Positions 57,637 through 64,000 of a stretch of DNA of 64,000 nt are shown here, piece by piece. This DNA is from Alopecurus myosuroides (Eukaryota > Streptophyta > Magnoliopsida > Poales > Poaceae). The notes beneath the pieces are model-generated. The model did no database searches. It saw only the letters and a list, made by a program, of their open reading frames with translations, and was not told the DNA's origin. The position numbers were made by a program, and so were the translations under genes. Location: contig JAPCYS010003742.1 of the NCBI GenBank assembly GCA_028641055.1, positions 1 through 64,000 of the forward strand, given 5' to 3'. Position 1 is the stretch's first letter. Each line of letters starts with the position of its first letter.

Positions 57637-58040
57637 AATGTCGCGTTATATCCCATGCGGCAACTGCTCAGGTCGAATATCTTTACTGTGATGATATTGC
57701 GGCCGTCGTAATTGCAGAACAGAATAAAGCCTCTCTGCAGTTTGTACGTCCGGGAGAAACACTCTCAGCCGCGCTTGAGGAACATGTGGCTAGTGCTGTC
57801 CAACCACACATCAATGTCCCACGTGTTGCTACGCCGATGGCCGACCTCAAGCAGATTCATTGCACGGGGTTAACGGTCCCCCAGCAAGTCCGCGAACTTC
57901 TTAGGCAACGACTACAACAGAGGATAGAACACTCCATGAACATCATTACACCTATATGACTAAAATGACACCTAAACTGAGTACAATACCTGTTTGTCCG
58001 ATGAAGCATCGTCTACGTAAGCGAGGAAATCGCAGTCCAT
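57637..58040 (-). pseudogene. B3-domain transcription factor pseudogene (copy 2)
   Basis: Tandem relative of copy 1. Exon 1 starts at ATG 58038-58040 (MDCDFLAYVDDASSDKQ) and exon 2, from about 57912, encodes LPKKFADLLGDR, a TAA, NLLEVGHRRSNTWDIDVW, MFLKRG, a TGA, then YKLQRGFILFCNYDGRNIIT and VKIFDLSSCR. It is one B3 domain with two nonsense changes; the TGA falls on the same RGW tryptophan that is lost in copy 1. No second B3 domain is seen for this copy, and copy 1 begins about 100 bp further on. Confidence 0.7.
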
Positions 58041-59479
58041 CGTATCCAAACCATCCTCTTGATCATACAAAAAAGGCTGACTTCAGTTACATTTAGCAGA
58101 CATGCCAAAACAACAGAGGTTAAGAAACATGAAGGTTCACTAGAAATTTAGGACTAAATACAGTCTAGCAGCATCAAGGTTCAGAGACATTCATACAAGT
58201 GCAAATTAAATATGACATGCATTCAAGAATTTCATGGAAGTACGGAACTTCAATTAACAACAGAGAAAATCAATTGATCATGTATCAGAGCGAACTAAAT
58301 TAGTCATTCTAGTACCATTTGTATCTATACATAGCACAATTGTACCGTCGTTCACACCATATACTTCCTAAGGAAGCGATCACTGGTGTGGCAGGGGATG
58401 ATGTGAAGAACAGCCTAATTCAGAAAAAATAAAATACTAGCATGACAAGGAAATGGTGTGTGGACAATCAATTGTACTGCTTTAGAAAAATGGGGAATTA
58501 ATCGAAATAGCTTCTGGTCCTAAAAAAGGGCTCACATCAATTGTCCTACTGAAAATTAAAAAGGGAAATTACTAAAAATAGCTACTGAACCTAAAAAAGG
58601 GTCAAGTCAACTGTACTGCTGAAGAAGTAAAAAGGGAAATTACTAAAAATAGGTACTGGTCCTAGAAAGGCCAGTGTGAGTACCAGAGGTTTTACTTTCA
58701 ACATCACAAATTACCTTCCTAGAAAAATGCACACACAAGAACAGCTACCAATATCAATTGGGCACCTGAAACTATCAAAATTACATGAAGGTACAGTGCA
58801 ACATCTCAATCAGATGCATGTAAGTACCATCTACTTGAGTAATAAACGTGTAACAGACCAATCAATCATGAATGACATGGAACATAAATATGTGCCACCA
58901 TCTCTATCTATCACAAGATTTCACATTTGTTTCCTGTCGAGACAAGTAGGACATGGGTAAAGTAAAAGAAAATTAGTGTTTGAACTGAAATCGTTATGCA
59001 ATCGCATCTAGAAGAGAAGAAGTACTAACCTGAGTGCCGCCCGTGATGGATCAGTGGTGAATTGACGCGTCGTGGGTCCATGTACAGTGGGATGACGAGA
59101 TAGGCAACGACGGACGTCGAGAGAATGCGGCGTCCCAGAGAGGGATGTTGAGCGAGGGGCGGCGAGGTCGAGAGTTGGATGGCGGAGGCGACGGCGGTGG
59201 TCTCGGTCCTCTGTGGAGAAAGGGTTTTCTCAGAGTAAATATTAGGTACACAAATAGGAGGAGTACGAACTGGACGTGACAATTCGAGAGGAAGATGACA
59301 TCTATAGCACTTGGGCCCACATGTAATTCTGTTAGCACAAAATGTGGGTACATTTCCTTGGGGCAGATGCCATTTTTACTATGCCTATCTGAACTGCCAC
59401 CGAGTCGTCTCCACTCTCCTCCCCTGCTTTCTCCTCTGTTTCTCCACTGCCCTCTTCATCTTCGTCCTATGCCACGCCA
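58041..59479. other. No intact gene; contains a ~71-bp tandem repeat
   Basis: 58463-58672 has about three imperfect copies of a 70-71 bp unit with TACTGGTCCTAAAAAAGGG and TCAACTGTACTGCT. 59025-59230 is GC-rich and could be the 5' UTR or first exon of the B3 locus on the minus strand, without proof. Confidence 0.45.
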
Positions 59480-59752
59480 TGGAGTAGCAAGAGAAGCCTA
59501 CCATCTACAACACTCTCTTCCGCAAGATTGTCGCCCATGGTACGACCAAGATTGATGTCGTCTACACCGAGGACAACTATGAAGTAAGCAAGATTGTAGA
59601 CATGTATGAGCAGTGGATGAGCAAGGATAAACACAAATTCATCGGCCTCGACTTTGAGTACTGCGACCCGAAACACGATGATGACTATCGGATCGCCGTC
59701 ATCCAACTCGCGATGAAGAATCATGTATTGGTCTACCAATGGTCAAAGTTTG
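59480..59752 (+). pseudogene. 3'-5' exonuclease-like (DEDD fold) gene fragment
   Basis: ATG-GAG-TAG at 59480 is followed in the same frame by QEKPTIYNTLFRKIVAHGTT, KIVDMYEQWMSKDKHKF, IGLDFEYCDP and YRIAVIQLAMKNHVLVYQW. LDFEY is the first acidic motif (D-x-E) of the RNase D/Werner-type exonuclease fold, and the rest matches the N-terminal part of a grass family of such proteins. A stop replaces codon 3, and everything after motif I, including motifs II and III, is missing. A non-functional fragment. Confidence 0.65.
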
Positions 59753-60220
59753 TAGATTTGATTTTTTTCGTTAGGATTTTTTCATTCGGGTTTTGAAACC
59801 ATGTACCCAACCATCTATTCAAATGAGAAAATCTGTTGCTATTTATGAGTGTAGAACTACCATAATTTTGTCTTGAAATCAGTGGTGAAACCATGTTGTA
59901 CACAACTTACCTGATCTGATAATTCATACTAGTTTTTTCTGTTATTATTTATTTATGAGCCTCCAGTAATGCTAAATCACCCTCAAGAAAATGGTACTAC
60001 TCATTCATCTTTATGGCTACAATCTGAACTTCCAAATCCATTTGAAATGTAATGATATGAACAAGGGTATGTACTTCCATTCAAGTTGCTACTAAAATTG
60101 TTAAATGACACATAGAAATGAAATATCATCACGAAATGTCAGTTCCCTTTCACAACTCACTTTTGGTTTTTTAATTGTTGTTTACACAACATTATTTAAC
60201 ATTCTCTCTTTCAAAATTTG
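59753..60220. other. AT-rich, no gene
   Basis: Nothing supported. Its last five bases (ATTTG) would be the left target duplication of the LTR element that follows; the matching copy is outside the window. Confidence 0.4.
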
Positions 60221-60772
60221 TGTCGAGACATCGTAGTAGTTTTCATAGACGGGGGTGCCATGAGACTACGGTAGAGACGTGGGGTAACGGGATAGCGTAG
60301 TAACACAGAACACAGGATTTTACCCAGGTTCGGTACGTCGCGACAGTACGACGTGCCTACTCCTGCACTTCTCACTAATTGGGACTAAATCCCGTAAACA
60401 GGGTTACAATGTGAGGGTTTAGATCTAAGCTACTCGACGAGGATGAGCTTCTCGGCGAGTTGGCGTAGAGCTTCTCTGTTATTCTCTCTTTTTATCTATC
60501 TCCCGTCCGGCTTTATATAATAGCCGGATTAGGGCTTACAGAATAGGAAACCTAGAAGACTACGGTAACTTGTAACTTGGAAAGCAAGGAATCCATCTTC
60601 TACTCCAAGCCATATCACATGGGCCGTGATCCGGGTTCTTCTAGAATCCAGCTTCTGTGCGTCGGATTACTGGGCCGCCTAATGGACCTAAGCCCACTAC
60701 CACTTAGGCCACCCTGGTAATCCGGCACTTTGTCTACCATATTCTATACCCCTATTTGATATATATCCGACA
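60221..60772 (-). repeat. 3' LTR of the second Tat element
   Basis: On the minus strand TGTCGGATATATATC to GATGTCTCGACA, with CTATTATATAAAGCCGG (TATA box) at about 60509-60525. No partner LTR in the window. Confidence 0.8.
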
Positions 60773-60790
60773 GTAGCCCCCAAGAAGGAT
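60773..60790 (-). other. Polypurine tract
   Basis: Minus strand ATCCTTCTTGGGGGCTAC directly abutting the LTR; primes plus-strand DNA synthesis during reverse transcription. Confidence 0.7.
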
Positions 60791-61167
60791 CAAAACTCTG
60801 ATTGTTCGTCTTTCGCCAAATACACTTTGTCCGAGAAATATTGATTCAACAGTCTTGATTCTTCTTATTCTTCTTTTGAAAAAGATGGTGACATGAAACT
60901 CGGAATCCTGAAAATCCGGCTTTTCTCTCACGATCCTTCGTGGAGAAGAAACTTCTTACGTCAGCGTACTTAACCATGCTGACGTAAGCGACGTTTGGGT
61001 TTTACTCGGAAAACCCAGAAACATATCTCTGACAGATTCTCGCGGGAAACGAGGAGATAACCATCATTACCCTGTCGTTTCATTTCCCGGATTTTCCGGC
61101 GAGTGACACGCGGCAAACATCCAACGGTCAAAATAGCCGTTGGCACGTATCTTGACGGATTTTCAGC

Positions 61168-61175
61168 TATAAATA
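61168..61175 (+). promoter_or_regulatory. TATA box of the antisense gene (second Tat element)
   Basis: CAGCTATAAATAGCC, a near-consensus plant TATA box 137 bp before the antisense ATG at 61312 and oriented with it, opposite to the retrotransposon. Confidence 0.65.
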
Positions 61176-61311
61176 GCCATCCTCGTCCTCAACGAAAACC
61201 TTCCGCACTCTCACCGCACTCGCCATTGACGCGCACGAGCTCTCAAGCGAAGCACTGCCCCGAGCGCTCCTCACCTCCAAGCACACCCGAAACGAACCGC
61301 GCCGCCAGGAA

Positions 61312-63935
61312 ATGGCAAGCTCACCGTCTTCGCCCACTCGCGCCGCCATCAACGACCTCATCAGCGACCTAGATCCCCAACTTGGGTCACCCAAGCACGC
61401 CGGCGACGAGCCGGAGAAAACCGCGGCCTCCGCGGCGGGCGGAGAAAACCTTTCCGCCGCCGCGGACGTTGCGGGCGCGAGCTCCGCCGCTTCCCCGCCG
61501 TTTGCTCCTGAAACGGCGGAGGAGAAGATCCTGCTTCAAGTCAACGAACACGCGGCGACCGAAGAAGCAGAATTTGTCGGCCACTGGAATCCGAGTAACT
61601 CTTCCCTCGTCCTCCTTCGACAAATGTCAAAGGAGGGATTAATAGTTAAAGGCAAATGGCGAAACTCAGATGGTGAGCTTGAGCCCAGACCAAAAGACGG
61701 AGAATGTGTCCTCCTTACCTCTCACATTACGCGAGGTATGGGTTTACCTCCTTCTGCCTTCTTCATAGACATCCTTAACTACTACGGCGTCCAACCGCAT
61801 AACCTCTCTCCAAACTCCATCCTCTATCTAGCTAGCTTCCAAGATCTTTTTGAAGGATATCTCGGAATAACTCCTAGTCTAGATTTTTGGCAATATTGTT
61901 TCGAAGTAAAACATAACATCACAGAAGGCATTTCCCCTATCCGTGGAACTATATCTTTCATTCTTCGAAAAAATAGAGAGGATTGGTTCCCGAGGATACA
62001 AATGCCAGAACCCACCAAATCCTGGCTGGGTTCTTTCTTTTATCATCAGGACATCCCATTCCCTGGCAAGGAAATCGGGGTTCCTTCATTTGTTAATTCC
62101 GCTGCCACTCCTCGAGAGAGTTGGACAGTTGAAGCAGTTGAGACATTGCCGGAAAATCTAATGAAGATAAAGCGCCGTATTGCCAAGCTTACTTCTTCCA
62201 AACCTTCTTTAACTGGGAAGGACATTGTTTTATGCTGGTTCGGACGTCGCATTCAGCCCCTTTCATTTCGTTCCCGGCTTCTTTGCGAATACCAAGGGCC
62301 AGAAGATAGCATGAGAGGAACAGATAAAGCCTATACCAAGAAAGATTTTATAAAGCGGCTTCATCAACTGGTTGCCACCAGCGCTCAAATTGAAGAAAAC
62401 CTAGCCATTTATCACGTGGAAAATCAGGTTCCTAAGGTATTTATACTTTCCTTGTTTCCGAGTTTTTCTCAGATTAACTTGTATCTCCGCCTTTTAATAT
62501 GTTGTTAATTCTTTCCCAGTTCAACGAACTCGGAGGAAATGATCTTGCTTCCGATGCCGAACTCAGCGAACTTCATGCTAGGTTTTACAGCGACCGGAAG
62601 CGCAAAAGGAAGGTGACTTTCGAGAAAATGGTAACTGTTGACGGAATTCCTATCGCCACGTCCAGGTATTTTACTGGAGTTTTCCTAGTTACCATCTTCC
62701 CTCAATTCTTCGAGATCTTTAACTCTCGGATATTCTTCTTTCAGTCTTGCCCCAACTCCTCTGAAAACAAAGAAACTGAAGAAACATAAGACTGCTATCA
62801 AAGAAGAATCTTCTTCTGCAGCCATGGGCCCGAGAGGTAGAACGGAAGCACAGACGGGTGGAAATCTCCGGTCCTCTGCTGGAAACGAACCCATCTCCAA
62901 TTTGGACAGTAACATCCGGATAAAAGAAGAACCGTTCGACGATCTTGGATATATTCGTCCGGAGGCTAAAAAATTCTTCGCTCCTGCCCCTCTAATTCGT
63001 CCTTGGCCACAGGGCGGATTAGTTGTTCGTAATGATATTATATTTTCCCCTCGCCAGGTCTTACAAGATGGCCTTCATCACGTTGGGATTCTTTTCGCTG
63101 AATATGCCAAAGAGTTCAACGAGAGCTTGGCCGACTTGCGAGAAATGAGCTAGGTGACACCTCTAGCCCCCAAGCATTAAGTTGAAAACCTGAATTCTTC
63201 TTAATGTTTCTTCATATGCTTGTTCATACTTAAGCATTTGGCTTTCATTTCCGTATTCAGCATTCCGCAGATGCCATAAACTTGGAAGTGTTTAAGAAGC
63301 TTAATCTCAAGAGTAGAGAAGTAAAAACCCTTCAATCTATTATTGAGTTGAAAAGCAACGAGCTGGCGTCATCTCAGCTACAATTATCTGAAACAACAGG
63401 TATGTATTCTCTGCAGTTTTTATCCGGATAACATTTTTTCCGAATTTTCATAAACTCGAAATGTTTTTGTGTCCTCTAGCTGCTTTAGCTAAAGCCAAAA
63501 AAGTAGCGAAGGACGCTAGCAATGCATCTCGGCTCCATGCAGAAAACTCAAGCCTTCGCAAGGAACTTATGAAAGTTCAAAAGACCTGGAAACCAGTAAT
63601 CTGGTCCTTGGGATTGCTCAATCCAAGGCTTCTTTGCAAGCGGCGGAAGATAAATCTATTATCCATGATTTGGAAAGTATGCTATTCCCGCGCATGAAAG
63701 AAGGCACCGAAATTGATAAGGTTCTTGGTAAGTTAGTTCCTTTTACCAATTTCTCCATGTCTCGCTTTCCTTATTTTGTGGCCTAAACTTTTTTGTTGTT
63801 TCTGTCATCAAAACAGGGAATATTCCAGGAATTTCTCGGATTGAGAAAATCCGAGCTTTTGGGGAGGTATGGAATGCAATCAGAAATGCAGAAATGCAAT
63901 TGATTAACAAATTCCTTCCCGCAAGTACTATATAA
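61312..63935 (+). CDS. Antisense multi-exon gene of the second Tat element ('putative gypsy type transposon' family)
   Basis: Six exons with phase-consistent GT..AG introns: 61312-62436, 62520-62665, 62745-63153, 63261-63399, 63480-63727 and 63817-63935. Exon 1 has an Ala/Glu/Pro-rich start, then LTSHITRGMGLPPSAFFIDI, YYGVQPHNLSPNSILYLASF, ITPSLDFWQYCFEVK, SWLGSFFYHQDIPFPGKE and LLCEYQGPED, homologous to the antisense gene at 17890-21060 (PF04195). Exon 2 ends in a basic patch (SDRKRKRKVTF); exons 4-5 are coiled coil (LQSIIELKSNELASSQLQL). Defects: TAG at 63151-63153 exactly at the exon 3 splice end, and a frameshift near 63585 in exon 5. The role is unknown. It may be a pseudogene as it stands. 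Confidence 0.65.
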
Positions 63936-64000
63936 TTCTCGGAAGTTTACAAACTTCCGGGTGCCATCATGGAAGTTGCGGGATCAAAGGAATCCATCCT

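Larger units (their letters stand above)
60221..64000 (-). mobile_element. Second Tat-type gypsy element, 3' LTR and 3' region (continues off the right edge)
   Basis: A 552-bp LTR (60221-60772) has inverted ends TGTCG...CGACA. Just inside it, GTAGCCCCCAAGAAGG is the complement of a polypurine tract, so the element runs right to left and this is its 3' LTR. The interior shown contains an antisense multi-exon gene like that of the first Tat element. Pol would lie beyond 64000. Confidence 0.8.

Overview
This window is nuclear DNA from a grass, most likely a pooid (oat/ryegrass/wheat alliance). The evidence is introns with GT..AG ends, plant transposon families (CACTA, Helitron, Tourist, Stowaway, Tat-type Ty3/gypsy, L1-type LINEs), a CC-NB-LRR gene and a GC-rich grass-type F-box gene. 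The long terminal repeat ending at 45254 resembles a family I know from pooid grasses, but I cannot fix the genus from sequence alone. By my reading about three quarters of the window is transposable-element DNA, much of it nested. Only two protein-coding host genes look intact: the F-box gene (2379-3647) and the NLR (27897-30945, one intron).

Layout. 1-2221: 3' part of a plus-strand LINE ending 157 bp upstream of the F-box start codon. 4338-4702: Tourist-type MITE with TTA target duplication. 5133-5691: 5'-truncated LINE with a 15-bp target duplication. 5773-7280: element with long diverged inverted arms. 7428-10080: repeat-rich, gene-free DNA. 10422-11354: unrecognised non-coding retroposon. 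11602-25733: minus-strand LINE with a 15-bp target duplication, split at 12067/22655 by a complete Tat-lineage gypsy element (12068-22654; LTRs differ by 4 substitutions and one 2-bp indel; duplication AGTCA). 25784-26112: short-chain dehydrogenase pseudogene. 27897-30945: NLR. 31466-33205: degenerate LINE abutting an AP2/ERF-like pseudogene. 33790-34300: CACTA end.

35207-44377 is a three-layer nest. A CACTA-like fragment is interrupted by a Helitron (35492-44201, hairpin plus CTAG), and the Helitron is interrupted by a complete 6.4-kb CACTA element (36045-42479, TSD TGC). About 80% of that CACTA is a tandem array of 673-bp units, and it also carries a 64-nt segment that closely matches 5S rRNA including its internal promoter region.

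44464-51009: minus-strand gypsy-type element with gag-like ORFs and no pol, cut by a second CACTA whose end is at 51010 and whose En/Spm-type accessory gene lies at 52710-55172. 56014-58040: two tandem B3-domain pseudogenes. 59480-59752: a 3'-5' exonuclease-like fragment. 60221-64000: 3' LTR and 3' region of another minus-strand Tat-type gypsy element.

The two Tat elements share a striking feature. Each carries, antisense to its own pol and beginning near its 3' LTR, a multi-exon gene of the 'putative gypsy type transposon' family with its own TATA box. Together with the 5S-bearing tandem-array CACTA, these are the most interesting structures here.
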